64,000 nt of DNA from Flammulina velutipes (GCA_011800155.1 CM022377.1:1426001-1490000), one strand, 5' to 3'. Positions 1 through 15,136 are shown, numbered from the stretch's first letter. Numbers and translations: made by a program. Notes: generated by a model from the sequence alone, not told the origin.

Positions 1-748
1 ACCACTTAGTAGACCGCGGTCAGGCGAAGGTGTCTTCCAATCCAGGCGGTGAGCTGAAGGGGCAAGGATGACAATATCTGAGGGTGAGTCGATTCGAATC
101 ATCATGTTTCCTTGGGAGCTAGCTCCTGCCATCTTCAACCAAGGCTCCCGTATAGCAAGAACTGTCCCAACTGGAAGGTACGCGTCCATCCGCGACGCGC
201 TTGCTTGAAAAAGGGTAGGGATGGTGTAAGCGCAGACGAGGACTGCAACGCCCTCAAAGTCTTCTACGAAGAGCTCGAGAGCAATGTTTCGAACTATTTC
301 GATGATCAAAGGTCAAACGCGTAGAGCTTGATTAACTATCGCACCTGCTTTATAGAGTGTCCGACAGACAAGATACTTGCCCTAGAGATCCAAGAATCAA
401 TATACAGTAAGGCTCTGTCAGAATGGTACACCCCACTCTACCTTGTGAACTCGATGACAATCCATTTCTCGAAGAGCAACTGTACGACGAGTTCATAAAG
501 CCGGCATAACGAGCTACAATAGAATACTTACTGGGCTTCAGAGTGTCCATCGATGTACTGGAAAAGGTCTTGTCCTGCCCGAAAAAAGCCGTCCTTGATA
601 GTCCGAAGCCGGACATTCCTTTGAGTGTTGAAGCATGCTGAGAAGCTAGTTCGATGCGTGTGGATGGTACGAAAGGCGTCGGCGTCGCTCGTCGCTCTTC
701 ATCCCATCTTGCTTTTGTTTCTGCTATCACTTTGGCAGGGTCTTGCAT
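1..748 (-). CDS. Fungal TPR/SET-family protein, N-terminal part (gene continues past left edge)
   Basis: Reads leftwards from an ATG at 748. Exons inferred on the minus strand run 748-532, then a short exon encoding IALREMDCHRVHKG, then KYLVCRTLYKA, then a long exon reaching position 1. The introns are GT...AG and phase-consistent, including a 51-nt one starting at GTGCGATAG. The last exon carries LPVGTVLAIREP and IRIDSPSDIVIL. I recall such phrases from the region ahead of the SET domain in basidiomycete TPR-SET proteins. That family assignment is from memory of the family, and no SET or TPR motif itself lies inside the window. Members are putative lysine methyltransferases. An apparent tail that reads through the introns to a stop near 350 is an artefact of ignoring splicing. 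Confidence 0.6.
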
Positions 749-1027
749 CTGTTCGTGCGTAGTAGGTGAAGTCTGCGAGGAGGGAGAGATAGATGACTGG
801 TCACTGAAGGATGAAGACAGGTAAGAGTTGAGATGTAACACACGTGTGTGCGGCCAGTACGCTCGAGCGTGGGAAAGACTGGTAGAGCAGTTGAGAAATC
901 ATCGAGGTAAAAATCTTGACACGGGCCTAAGATGCATTATACAATAAAGATGAGTGGGGGAAGCAAACTAGAGGAATTATAGGATACATGTGGCTAGTAG
1001 AAAACTTTTGGTGTGTTGAATCGTCCC

Positions 1028-3137
<2,110 letters not shown>

Positions 3138-3842
3138 ATGAACGCTGGAATGCAGAACATGGTCATCTCGCTGGGAGCAATGCAAGGTGTGTGGCGCAGT
3201 CACAGCAATACATTGTGCGTAGCTAACTACAGATTCTAGTTGCTCGCAAAATACCGTTCGATGACCCAGAAGTGCTCAACTACGCCCGCATTGGCTACGT
3301 CGCAACACAACTGATAATTCTCTCCATCTACTACTATGTGACATTCATAATCAAGAAGAAGAACGACCAGGCTGTGTTGAAATATGGTACGCCCTTTGGA
3401 CCCTTTTCGCCGTTTGGTACTCATTTTCTTGTCAGTTGAGGCTCCGTCTGCCATGTCTCAAGAACCCGGGAAGCTGGTCACTACGACCGTGCGTGACTAC
3501 GACCTTGCCGAAACATCCAAACTTGTATGTTTACCGCTACTTGCTCAGTTGCTGTACTCAATGTGCGCGCAGCTTCGTTCTGTATACACCGGCGTCGCAA
3601 TGATGATGTTCCTCCACGGTTACATGAAGTTCACCCAACCCCTCTTCATCCAGTCGCTCATGGGCCTCAAGGGCGTGTATGATGCTCAACTCGTTGGTAT
3701 TCACCTCCTCGGCAAGAAGGCACCAGAGAGGCCTTTCAAGGCGGCGCCGGGCATGTTCGGCATGGCTGCACCAGGTCCTCAGACCGACGCTGCCGCTATT
3801 GCTGCTGCAGAAAAGAAGGTCGACACCAAGAAGGACGAGTAG
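3138..3842 (+). CDS. PHO88: PHO88/SND3 ER membrane protein
   Basis: Small ER membrane protein first described in phosphate uptake and later as SND3, a component of the SRP-independent route that targets proteins to the ER. Four exons (3138-3186, 3240-3386, 3436-3524, 3573-3842) give 184 residues, close to the yeast protein. It shows the N-terminal block VARKIPFDDPEVLNYAR, a hydrophobic segment around IGYVATQLIILSIYYYV, the conserved DYDLAETSKLLRSVYTGVAM block across the third intron, and KFTQPLFIQSLMGLK. The C-terminus is lysine-rich (KKVDTKKDE), as usual. All three introns are 48-53 nt GT...AG introns. Confidence 0.95.
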
Positions 3843-4302
3843 ACTAATGTTCCTAATGATGGTTGGTTGCAGTAGTGTAAACGGTTCTAATCTTATTGTC
3901 TTTTCGGCGGTTCACTGCAGGTTCGATGTTGTGAGATCGTTTCAAGCTTGGACGCCAAACTCCGTGCTGTTTGCTAATTCTCCCGAGGTTCCGCTTTCTC
4001 GTATGCTCTTGTGAGGTCAATGCTCGGTATCTTTAGGTTGTCTTTTCCTATGCTATCCGAGTTGAACGTTGAACAGGTTACATATCTCTGCTGTTTATGT
4101 GTTTGCATAACCGAGTCTCCCGATCACTCACCGATCGTTTACGAAAGGGGTCATCTCCCGGAACGCACAGGCTGGCGGTGTTCTGAGACGCCAATTCCGG
4201 TAAATTCGATACCAAATGCGGTATGAAATGGTAAAGAGCTTTTCGTTATGTACCGGGTGGGTATACGCATTGAATGCTTTAAAAGTACAGAGTTACCGCA
4301 AG
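3843..4302. other. Intergenic: PHO88 3' end and ABC transporter promoter
   Basis: No coding region seen. AT-moderate sequence without a clear TATA box. Confidence 0.6.
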
Positions 4303-7300
4303 ATGGAACCACCACCAGCTTCCTATATGGCACTCGAACAAGAGTCCGAAAGCGTTATTCAAGTTACCGAGCAGACATTAGAGCAAAACACGCTCAATTT
4401 TCGACAAGCTTTGGAACATGTCGCAAAACTGTCAGTGGACTATGTTTCTCTATATTACTATCTCCCAAAGTAATATGCTTCTTAGTCGCGACCAGTCTGG
4501 AGAAGAGTCAAGAGAGCTCGGAGTGGCGTTCGAAGACCTCCGCGTATCGGGAGTGGGGACGCCTATTTCGTACCAGCCCACTTTCACGTCTCAGTTCAAC
4601 CTTTCGGCTACGATTGAGGCCATACAGCTCGCAAGACACTCCGAGCCTCGAGTAATTCTGTCAGAATTCGAGGGCACTGTTACGCCGGGAGAAATGCTTT
4701 GTATGTTTCATGCCTGCACAACTGTGCACTTTTATTTACGCCTATCACAGTGGTACTTGGTCGCCCAGGTTCTGGATGTACGACGCTCCTCAAGACACTC
4801 ACCAACCTTCATCAAGAATACCACAGTGTCGACGGAAATGTCTACTTCGACTCTTTGACGTCTAGTGACGTTCACGATCGTTATCGGGGAGATGTCGTTT
4901 TCTGTGCTGAGGACGACGTCCACTTTCCGACACTCACTGTGGAGCAGACCATTCGATTTGCGACAAAACTGCGCGCTCCCCATCAGCGCCTCGGATATTC
5001 AAAGGAGGAGTACGTCGATGCAGTGACCAACTCTCTACTCAGTATACTTGGCCTTGAGAGAGTGAGGAAAACACTCGTCGGGGATGCAGCAGTTCGTGGT
5101 GTCTCTGGCGGTGAGAGGAAACGTGTGTCGATTGCGGAGGTGTTGGCTCTCCGTGCAAGAATCACATCGTGGGACAAGTGAGTAGCCTCCTACATCTATC
5201 TTCGCCCCAAATTTCAACTATTTACCAGTCCTACTCGAGGCCTCGATTCCTCTACAGCACTGGAAGTTATCGAGACGCTGCGAACGGTGACCGATGTGAC
5301 GAAGGGAACCACGATCGTATCACTCTATCAGGCTGGTGAATCCCTCTATAGGCTGTTTGACAAGGTGAGAGATGTAGTCCTGCGTTACGTTGCGGTTGTT
5401 AACCATTTATTATGTCGGTAGGTGTGCGTAGTGTACGAAGGACGCATGGCGTACTACGGTCCTGCTGCCACGGCTCGTGCCTACTTCATCGACATGGGTT
5501 ATGAACCTGCAAATAGACAAACGACGTCTGACTTTCTGGTGGCTGTTACTGATCCCCAGGGACGTTTTCCACGCCCCGGCATGTCCAACATTCCTCGAAC
5601 AGCGGAAGAGTTCGCAGCCTATTTCCAGAAATCAGATATCGCTTCAGCCAACAGGGAGAACATTAGGCTGTTCAAAGATGAGAGAACTGGGGATTCTTCT
5701 AGAGCGCAGAAGTATATCGATAACGCGAGGATGGACCACTCGAACCACACGCTGCGCGATAGTTCATTCTTGGTTTCGTTACCCATGCAGACCAGGGCTG
5801 TTATGTTGAGAAGAGTCCAGATGCTCAATGGGAACATGTTGGCGACCGCCTTGAATCTGTCGTATGTTGCTTTCCTTTTTGAAGGGCTGCAGTCTCTGAT
5901 ATAGATGCCCCTCTATAGGTCGTATGCCATCCAAGGCGTTATCGTTGGTACATTGTACCTCAAGCTGGGTACTGACACGGACTCCTTTTTCTCACGGGGC
6001 GGTATACTTTTCTAGTACGTTCAGTTTACCTAGTCCCTATGCATATCTAACTTTCCATCGTAGTGCACTCTTCTTTCAAGCGCTTCTTTCCATGGCCGAG
6101 ATTCCATCACTCTTTGCGCAGCGACCCATAGTTCTTCGGCAAACGTCGTGGGCTCTTTATCGGCCATTTGTCGACCAAATCGCGTTAACTCTTGTGGATC
6201 TACCGCTTGCCTTTGCCTGCTGTGTGATCTTTGCCGTGCTGTTGTATTTTATCGCTCAGTTACAACAGACGGCAAGTCAGTTCTTGTGCGTGATTCTAAT
6301 CTAGCGTTTTCTGATAACTGACCTGTCGATTGTAGCATATTCTTCCTATTCATGTTCTTGGAAAGTATGGTTGCGAGGACATGGTTCAGAGCCACGGCAG
6401 CCGCTTTACCAGACGAGAGTATGTGGCCCCATCTTCCATCTATGATATCTGAACTGATCTGTTGTCTATCAGCTACTGCACAAACCGTTGCCGGCCTCAC
6501 CGTGCTAACGTACACTATCTACACTGGCTATGCACTTCCGAAACCTTCAATGGTTGGCGCCTTGAAGTGGGTCGCGTATCTGAATGTGAGAATATGTTTT
6601 GCCTGCCAGTGTTGAATGATACTGACTAACTTACAATGAATAGCCCTTGCAATGGGGTTTTGAAGCAATTCTGACCAACGAATTCCGCACGATCATGGGG
6701 AGATGTGTGAATCTTGTTCCCCAAGGCCCGGGATACGAAAACGTGACGCTCGAGAACCAAGTATGCACGACGGTGGGCTCACTGCCCGGCGAGGTCTTTG
6801 TTGATGGATCGAGGTTCGTGAGCATCGTCTTCGACTACACATATAGTCATACTTGGAGGGTACGCATTCAATCGCTCGGCCACGTTTCATGTGCTAATGT
6901 TGTTACGTTTTTCGTAGAACTTGGGCATCGTCGTGGCCTTCGGCATCGCATTCCTCGCAGCTCTCATATTTCTGACAGAGCTCAACACGCGGGTTTCTGC
7001 GAAAATGTCTCTCGTCTTATTCAAGCGTGGTGCTGGCCCTACACCTGTCCCGACTCCAAAGAATAGAACCGACGTGGAAAAGGCTTCAATTCAAACTGTT
7101 CACGACGACGAGATTCCCCCATCGAACGACAGATCGAAGGAGAACCTGGATGTCATCGAATCGACCGGAATCTTCACCTGGCAACACTTGTCCTATACCA
7201 TTCAGAGTTCGTCTGGGGAAAAGCGTCTGCTGAACGACGTGGCAGGACATGTAACCCCAGGGAAGCTTACAGCACTGATGGGTGAAACAGGTGCCGGAAA

Positions 7301-9574
7301 GGTAGGCATATCTATCAAGTTACATTTGTACAGTGACTGACTCGCTCCGTAGACAACACTGTTGAACGTACTGGCACAAAGGGTTGATGTTGGTGTTGTC
7401 GCTGGCGATCGTTTTATCAATGGAAAGGCTCTCCCGGCCGATTTTCAGTCGCAAACGTGCGTTTCATATTCTCATACACATGCAAATCAATTACTGATGT
7501 CGCTTCCTCTAGCGCATATTGCCAACAAGAAGATACCCACGAAGGCACGTCCACGGTCAAAGAGGCGCTCCTTTTCTCTGCGCAATTGAGGCAACCAACT
7601 TCCGTACCTTTGAGCCAAAAGATTGCACAGTATGTCACCTATCCTTAGACTTCACATAGGAAGCTGACTCCGTCTCCGTCCTCAGTGTCGAAAAGTGCAT
7701 AGAGCTCTGCGGCTTAGAGGCCTTCAGTCACGCAACTATTGGTTCTCTGTCTACTGAAAATCGCAAGCGTACAACCATTGGTGTTGAATTAGCCGCTAAA
7801 GTTGGTCTCTTGGTGATTCTGATTTGCATGGTAGCTAACCCGAAGTCAACAGCCTCAACTTCTTCTCTTCCTGGATGAGCCGACGTCAGGTTTGGATTCT
7901 CAAAGCGCCTGGAAAATCGTGCAGCTCCTACGTGATCTTGCGAACGCCGGTCAAGCCATCCTCTGCACGTGAGTATCCTGCTATCTGAATGCTTTGTTAG
8001 AGACTGAGGTGGAATGCAGGATTCATCAACCATCGGCGGAACTTTTCCAAACGTTTGACAGGCTTTTGCTGTTGAGGAAAGGCGGCGAGACTGTCTATTG
8101 CGGCGATTTGGGTCACAATGCGGGAACTATCCTTGACTACTTCCAGAGGAACGGAGCTCGAGTGAGCGGGCAAGATGAAAATCCGTGAGTAATCAAGATG
8201 TGCCATACACCGTCAAGGACTCACCTGTCATAGTGCCGAGTACATGCTTGACATCATTGGTGCCGGTGCTACAGCAGTAGTGACAGAAGACTGGTATGCA
8301 ATCTGGAAGCGTTCTCCGGAGTGCGCCAAACTAAACGAGGAGATCCGCAACATTCACACCAAGACGTATAACGACTCGTCTGAGGGAGGAACGAAGCGAG
8401 TTACGGAATATGCGACCGGTTGGTTTAATCAAGTCACCCAGCTCGTCAAACGAGATTTCAGCGCCCACAATCGGGATCCCGACTACATAATGGCCAAAGT
8501 GATGCTAAACATTGTTACTGGACTATATATTGGGCTCTCTTACTTCCGGTCGGACGACACACAGCAAGGTACTCAGGACAAACTATTTGTAAGACTATTG
8601 TTATTGCCTTCCCATATCTAATTGCTGATCTTGTTGTTTCGCAGGCTGTCTTCATGGCCTCTGTCATAGCTGTCGCTTTAGCTACACAACTGCAGATACC
8701 ATTCCTAAACATGCGCAAGATCTACGAGATACGGGAGCGACCGAGTCGAATGTACAGTTGGACAGCGCTAGTCACTTCCCAACTCATCGTCGAGATACCA
8801 TTCAACATCGGGGGATCGTCATTGTTCTTCTTCTGTTGGTACTGGACTGTGGGATTCCCATCCGATCGTGCGGGATACAGCTATCTTATGATATCCGTCA
8901 TCTTCCCTCTATGGTACACTACCATCGGCCAGTGCACTGCTGCTGTGTCTCCCAACGCAGAGATCGCCGCGATTGTTTACAGTTTCTTGACGTCCTTCGT
9001 CATATCCTTGTGCGTTTTCCTTTCACTTCACTATGGGAGTCGAATGCTGATGCAATATTAATAGCAATGGTGTCGTTCAACCGTACCGACAACTTGGATG
9101 GTGGAGGTGGATGTATCGCATGTCTCCGTTCACCTACCTCATTGAAGGGTTCCTCGGGCAAGGTAAAGTTCTGCCCTTTGTCAATTCTCTCCGTTGTTGA
9201 CGCCTGAACTTTTAGCAATTGGTGAACAATCGATCACTTGTTCTTCGACCGAATTTATTTCACTCGAACCTCCCGCTGGACAAACCTGCAGCCAGTTCTT
9301 GGGCCCATACATTTCGTATGTAGGCGGCTATCTCTCCAACCCGGAAGCCTCCTCCGCTTGCTCGTACTGCTCGACCAGAACAACCGACGAATACCTTGAA
9401 AATGCATTCAGCATCTTCTACCACCAACGGTGGAGGGACGTTGGGGTCTTGATGGGCTTCGTAGGTTTCAACGTGAGCTTTCCCTTGTAGTCGATGAAAG
9501 TTTCTTGAGACTGACTGTTGTTCTAGATCGTTTGTACTTTCTTCTTCACTTGGTTGACTCGTATCCGCAAATGA
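4303..9574 (+). CDS. PDR-type ABC transporter (ABCG, full-length)
   Basis: Plasma-membrane ATP-driven exporter of the fungal pleiotropic drug resistance (CDR/PDR) family, likely exporting xenobiotics or lipophilic metabolites. I resolve 21 exons that join in phase to 1,399 residues in the reverse order NBD1-TMD1-NBD2-TMD2. NBD1 has the PDR-typical degenerate Walker [10 protein letters not shown] (Cys for Lys, about residue 120) with the intact signature VSGGERKR (about 231). NBD2 has canonical GETGAGKTT (about 815), the degenerate signature LSTENRKR, and [18 protein letters not shown]. This complementary asymmetry is normal for the family. Each half is followed by hydrophobic segments and a Cys-containing extracellular loop. 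The protein ends TWLTRIRK. Its stop lies 109 bp from the stop of the convergent aldolase gene. Substrate cannot be told from sequence. Confidence 0.93.
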
Positions 9575-9682
9575 CCTTTAATGACCGCAATGATTTTTTC
9601 AAAACCTTCCCACCTAATGTTACATTAGATCCTTTTTTTGACTTCGCTATTGTAGTAACGACACGCAATGTTAATAAATATC

Positions 9683-10602
9683 TTAGTATGTCCCTGGCGC
9701 AGTTTGAACACCTTGCATGATGGCCACACCGGATGACCTATAAAATAATATCGAGTCAGCAGGAGGTAAGGCATTGTAGGCCATAAAACTGACGTTCCAA
9801 TCCTGTCAGCGCCAGCTTGTATCATTTCCGTACACTTCTCCAAACTTCTTATGCCAGCACTAGCCTTTACCAGGACACCACTCTTCAAGCTGACGCTCTT
9901 CTTCATCAACGAAACATGCCTAGCAGTAGCGCCACCACCTAAGAATCCAGTCGACGTCTTTACAAATCCTGCGCCGGCCTCAGCCGCAATGAAAGATGCG
10001 GCTATGATCTCCTCCTCCGTTAGGAAGATAGTCTCGAGGATGACTTTAAGTGTGGCGTCCCCCCTTACACATGCCGCAATGTCCGAGAACACGAGCGCAT
10101 AGTTTTTTGATCGGAGTGCCCCAACGTTAAGAACCATATCTATTTCTGTGGCACCGTCTGCGATGGCCTGCGATGTTTCGCTGAGGTGGGGAACGGTCAG
10201 CTGGGATCGGATTCAAGATTTGTGGCCACTCACAATGCTTTTACTTCTGTCTTGGATGCTCCAAGAGGGAATCCAATCACGGCACAAGTAGCGACGCCAG
10301 AGCCAGTTAGACGCGCAGCGACTTGCGCTACATTAGCCCCGTTGATGCAACACGACTAGTTTAGTATGTTTCATCGGCAATGCTACGCGATACTGACGAA
10401 GGCATACCTTGAACTTGTACTTGATAGCTTCGTCGCAAAGTTTATCGATATCAGCGGCCGTTGCATCGGGCTTGAGCAGGGTATGGTCGATGTAGGGTGC
10501 CAAATTACTTGGAACTGGAATAGATAAATCCGAGTTGTCTGCTTGTACCGAAGTAATTTTGGAAGCAATCAAGGTAGCCCATTCCTCGTTGGATCGCGCC
10601 AT
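9683..10602 (-). CDS. Deoxyribose-phosphate aldolase (DERA)
   Basis: Class I aldolase cleaving 2-deoxyribose-5-phosphate to glyceraldehyde-3-phosphate and acetaldehyde in deoxynucleoside catabolism. Four exons (10602-10408, 10355-10234, 10180-9794, 9737-9683) give 252 residues, normal for the family. Visible motifs: IDHTLLKPDAT near the N-terminus, TEIDMVLN (with the Asp of the proton relay), GFVKTSTGF with the Schiff-base lysine at about residue 180, VKASAGIRS with the second active-site lysine, and RIGTSSGVAIMQG near the end. The start at 10602 (MARSNEEW) is chosen because the family begins close to this point. An in-frame extension upstream has no similarity I recognise. It converges on the ABC transporter gene. 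Confidence 0.93.
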
Positions 10603-11095
10603 GCTGACTGTAAGTCTTACTGTAACAGTCGGAACCCTGGACGTATCGTATGGGAGACAACGGAGCACTTGTATACACTCACAGCACATGGTCGACGGCC
10701 CGGTCACGGTAGCCATATCAAGTTTATCGCTAACGTTTGAGCCTGGCTTGCTTGCTCGTTCGACTCGTTGGATTTTACTTGATACTTTGGACCAGGTATA
10801 ACGTGGCGCAGACATCATATCATTCATCTAACTGGGTCATAAATTGAAAGTGTACAAAAGAAGGGGTTATTACAACTGTGGTATGAATTAGTAACTTGGT
10901 CAAACGCTTGGATGGTGTACAAAGAGAGGGGGTAAATAGCCGGGACCTGTGTGGTATAGATAATGTAAGTAGAAGACAGACAACAATTCCAAGTGTACCA
11001 ATAAGTCATGATAGCGAGCTATCGTTGGCAATCCAATCGACAGAGGAGGAAAGAAAACAAATCTCGAGTCATGTTCCAATGTAGTGAGTGCGTCG
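10603..11095. other. Intergenic: aldolase leader and 3' end of Ser/Pro-rich gene
   Basis: An open frame upstream of the aldolase ATG continues in frame to about 10827 but shows no family similarity, so it is taken as leader. Nothing else seen. Confidence 0.5.
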
Positions 11096-12888
11096 TCAAA
11101 GTGTGACACCATGCGATTTGTATACCATGCCTGTTCCCGTCCGCGGTCTAGGAGACATGGGAGACAATGGTGGTTTGTTCAAAGGTATCCGCGGAACCGG
11201 TACGGCACGTTCAGAGCCTGGGGACGAGAGACTAGTACTGATGACGGGGCACGATGGTAACCTCAGCGTTCTCGGACCAGCCGGTAACATGCTTCGTTTC
11301 CTCTCCAGCGTCCCGGTACTCGTCGTTCGCCTAACCTCTTGATCTGCGCGTATCTGAGAGGGAGTCGGCCGGCGAATGCTGCCGGTTCGTGGATTAGGAA
11401 GCGAAGGTAATAGCTTGTCTTTGTCCACGGAAGAGGTTCTGATTTTTGGGACTTTGGTCGGCTTCAACACGTCACCCTCCTCCATCAGACCTGACTGTAA
11501 TGCCCTCTCGAATCCTCGTGATGCCACTGGAGGATGATTGTATGAAGAAGATGTCGAGGAAGAAGACGCTCGCGAACGAGGCGGATGGTAAGACGAGATC
11601 GAAGATGAAGAAGAAAGTCGTGATGGAGGAGCAGTGTATCCGGAGCTCATGGTTGAACGCCAGGTGGAACCCAGACTTGCTGAGGACGAGCGAGTCATGC
11701 GACGAGTATTATCCTCATCTCCGGCTTCACTTGCTGCTCGACGAAGGTTGAGCGATGATATTCGTTTGGTAAGAGGAGATGGTGCATCTTCATCTTCGCT
11801 GTATATAGAGGTTAACAGGCAGGTCATATCCACATTAAAAACCTTACCTGTCACTCCAGCCTAGTCCCGTTGTGAGTCCGAGACCTCCACGTAGTAACTT
11901 TCCATCTCGATGTCGAACTCGTCGCCGTGGGGTATCACGGGTATCTTTCAAGATTGATGACTTTGTCGAGGCAGCTAGGCGGAAAAAGAGTGGCCAGGTC
12001 AGGCACCCGTATAAGGACACGAAACAGAATCTGTCACTCACCTAGGCTAATCGTGCTTGCTCTCGGATCACTACCTTCCTCACTTGATAATGAATCCAAG
12101 GATGTCGACTTGCCGATTAACTTTGAACGTGGAGACAATAGACCGTGCTTGACCATGAGATGGCTGGCGAACCGATAAGGATGAAGTCAAGTTATGCGAA
12201 AATGGACTCACGGAAGGGGAGTATGGAGGTCCAAGCTAGAGTCCGAATCGCTCCCGTCGCCTTCAAGCTGTCTTTCAAGACTAGTATAGTCGTCAATAAA
12301 ATCGCCCTCCTCCCACGCTGCGCTGGCGGTAAACGTGCTGCTACTGTTGTAGGTGTGATTAATAGGCGACGAGGCCCGTCGGCGAGAGGAGGATGGAGGA
12401 GGTCTGGGTGTCGAGGTGGATCGAACAGAGAATGTAGTGGAGGAGCTGCGACGAGGCCGGGGCGTTCTCGAGATGATATCTGTGATCTCCGGCGATGCTG
12501 CTCGTCCTGTTGGAATAGAGGATGTCGACTGGGATACTACGATGGGTCGGGCAGTAAAACTGCTTTTCCGGTGCGGCGTCGAAGGCTTGGTGGGAGAAAC
12601 CTTGGTGGTGATAGCATTTAGGTCGTCGTCGTCGTCGTCGTCCACTGGCAAATCATGCATAGAGATGTCGGATATAGAGTCCTCATGGCCGTGCAGTAAA
12701 CGCTGAGCCTCTTGCCAGGAGAAACGGGAAGGACCTGGTACAGGCGGCAGCGGGGTCGCTGGAGGACGCGATGGTGGAGGGTTAATCGTCAGCAACGGCG
12801 TCGACGGCAATGGAGAATGCGGAATAAATGAAGGTGGTTCAGGGAACGACTCCAGCAGGAGAGGAACTCCCGCCGTTTTCTTCGACAT
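11096..12888 (-). CDS. Disordered Ser/Pro-rich protein of unknown function
   Basis: I do not recognise a domain. Four exons (12888-12212, 12163-12042, 11974-11848, 11798-11096) join in phase to 542 residues. The N-terminus is Pro-rich (PPPSRPPATPLPPVPGPSR) and is followed by a run of seven Asp. Most of the rest is Ser/Arg/Pro low-complexity sequence with many SP/TP sites, suggesting a phosphorylated, largely unstructured protein. The best-conserved-looking piece is KHGLLSPRSKLIGK in exon 2, with a basic PRRRVRHRDGK stretch in exon 3 that could act as a nuclear signal. The coding status is supported by three phase-consistent introns with good splice sites. Function is unknown; cytoskeletal or cell-cycle roles would be speculation. 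Confidence 0.75.
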
Positions 12889-14290
12889 AGCTGAGGGAAA
12901 GAGAAAGTCACGTCACCGTCACACCTTTTGGATATTTGTACTGCTCTAGTCTAGCTTTCGATTCCAGAATCCAAGCTGTCAGTTCAAGATTCTCCTCCAT
13001 TGTCGTCGTGGCAAATGAGCAGTAGTATCGCCTACGCCGCGCCCCGCTCTAACGTATATATGTGCAGCCGCGTCCGACGACCCTTTGATTTTCAAACGCC
13101 CACGACCCCTCCAGACGCTTCCGTTAATTATGTAGCTCCGGGCATTCCCATAGTATGCCCGTCCTCATTATTTGCGTTGGTCCCCCGCCACAATAGAAAG
13201 GAATGATACACTTCGTAAGCATGCATCGTGCTCTGTCCTCAAGTCCGAAGTCCTCATGGGCCCATGAAGAGGACCTGACAACACACTTATATTTGGTGAC
13301 AACCCGGCATCGGCACACAGAAAGATCAGTGGGTAAGTATCTCCGGCTAAATATTTATTTCGAGCGTGCGCTGGAATCTGTGTGTTTACTCTATGCGTGT
13401 TGCAAGCTTCAAGGCTTGAGTATGAGATCAGGTTGGAATGAATGAATGGGTCCCCAGAGCAAATCGCCTCCTCGGATTGAGCTAATGACAATGAAAGTCC
13501 AGTTTCTATTCGCTGCAATTTACGTCCAGGTCTGCGTGTGGCGTACACCCAGACCGTATTCATTACCCGTCAACTGACTGATCTTGACTGGAGTCGTGAT
13601 TCCAATGCATTCACGGCAGATTACTGATCGAGACCACGGCGAGCAGTTTATCGAGGCAGAGCTTTGAGACTTCGCCGGTAAACGACGACGAACAGAGCTA
13701 ACAGGCTGACTAGTACAGTAACTTCATCGATGAGTCCAAGGCTGGACAAGGAGACCAGCACTATAGTAGCCGCCATCGGATGTGAAAATGTGCTCTAGTA
13801 TGATTTCATAAGTGCCTACTGTTAGAGGCCAGAGCAGCAGTCCATGGGATATCGATGGTCAAGGCGAGGCATGAGGGTTATTTTTACATCAACCCAATTG
13901 ATGAGCAAAGCGACCTGGCATATCGATATTGGGCTGTCTTTAAGAATGACTTGCGAATGAAACACCATATGGTCACCTCCAATTCGGTTTCACAACGTTT
14001 GTATGTCGTATCGTGGAAGTGCCATGCCCATGGGAGTGGAAGGTCAAAATTGCCAGAGGGCAGCTTCGTCAAGTTGAATACACGTTCCCACGGTATGTGG
14101 CTGACCGATTGCTATGACACAATTCACTGTACCAGCTGACGAAGTCGCAATGCTTTCTCATCCGCGAGCACTGACAAATTCAATGCGCATTCTCTATTTA
14201 AGTGGACTTGTGTTATAATAACGCCATACGTTGCATCTTCACACTGCTACGTCCTCACTCAACCACTCAGATCTAATAACCTCGACAGCC
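12889..14290. other. 1.4-kb intergenic region, no gene seen
   Basis: Holds the promoter of the Ser/Pro-rich gene (GTATATATG near 13,050) and that of the SDR gene. Short open frames here lack splice support, conserved motifs or biased composition. A non-coding transcript cannot be excluded. Confidence 0.5.
14195..14202 (+). promoter_or_regulatory. TATA-like box of the SDR gene
   Basis: TATTTAAG about 90 bp upstream of the ATG at 14291, followed by a short leader with no upstream ATG of note. A plausible core promoter, unsupported otherwise. Confidence 0.4.
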
Positions 14291-15136
14291 ATGGTATCTA
14301 AACTTGTCGCGTTCATAATCGGTGCTGGCCCCAATGTCGGCCAGTCAGTTGGACGCACATTGGCCCAGAATGGCTACCAAGTTGCCGCTGGCTCACGCAG
14401 CGCGAAACCGAACGACGACGGTTTCTTACCTGTTGCCCTAGACGTCGCAAAGCCGGAAAGCATAGAGCGCGCCTTCCAGACCGTCACGAAGGAGCTCGGG
14501 CCTCCGAACGTCGTCATTTTCAATGGTAAATTTCATTCAAGTCCGATGTTGTGGCGTCGCTGACGATAGGGCCCTCATAGCTGCCCTATTCTCTCCTGCA
14601 GATCCACAATCTCCGTCCCTTGACAACTACTTGCAGTCTTCCAACCTGAATACTGGCTTTTTCGTTGCCGTTCAGAACGCGTTGGTCGCTTTTCGCTCGG
14701 ACGTGAATAAGGCATCTCCTAAGGCATTCATCGTGACCGGGAACATCTTGCCATTCGTCCCAGCCTCCAACTTCCAATACCTTGGTCTTGGTCTCCAGAA
14801 GCACGTACAATCGTACCTCACTGAGCTGTTCTACAACCAATACGGAAAGGAAGGGTTCCGGTAAGTCTTGAATAGGTTAATACAGTGGCGGCTGTCTGAA
14901 GACTCCTTTCAGATTCCATTACGCACACTTCGTCTCCAAGACAGGAGGGAGTCCTCCGTATAGCGAGTTTGTCAAAAGTGGCCCTATCCACGCTGAAGTA
15001 TACTGGCGCTTGATCATTTCAGAAAAGCCTGAAGCCTGGGATTATCGGTAAGTATCATCTCGTTGATGATACCCTCACTGAGTTCTTACTATATTTACCA
15101 AGATTCATCTCTGACGGAACTAAATACGAAGCTTGA
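14291..15136 (+). CDS. Short-chain dehydrogenase-like protein with altered active site
   Basis: Rossmann-fold NAD(P)-binding protein of the SDR superfamily. Four exons (14291-14525, 14581-14860, 14913-15047, 15103-15136) give 227 residues. The N-terminal cofactor loop reads GAGPNVGQSVG rather than the classical TGxxxGxG, followed by AxxLAQNGYQVAAGSRS and the acidic loop ALDVAKPESIERAF. The usual NAG motif is here FNAALFSP, split by intron 1. The region where YxxxK is expected reads NFQYLGLGLQK, so the Tyr is present but Lys is not four residues later. Enzyme activity is therefore uncertain. The last exon adds only ISDGTKYEA. A TATA-like TATTTAAG lies about 90 bp upstream of the start and an AATAAA lies 39 bp after the stop. 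Confidence 0.8.

Noticed and set aside
350..531. C-terminal tail of an apparent 163-residue protein at the left edge
   Set aside because: The tail reads through two introns. Removing them gives the conserved TPR/SET-family sequence instead.
10603..10827. In-frame N-terminal extension of the aldolase
   Set aside because: Family members begin near MARSNEEW; the extension has no similarity I recognise and fits a leader.
12622..12642. (GTC)n trinucleotide run
   Set aside because: It is the codon run for seven Asp in the Ser/Pro-rich protein, not an independent feature.
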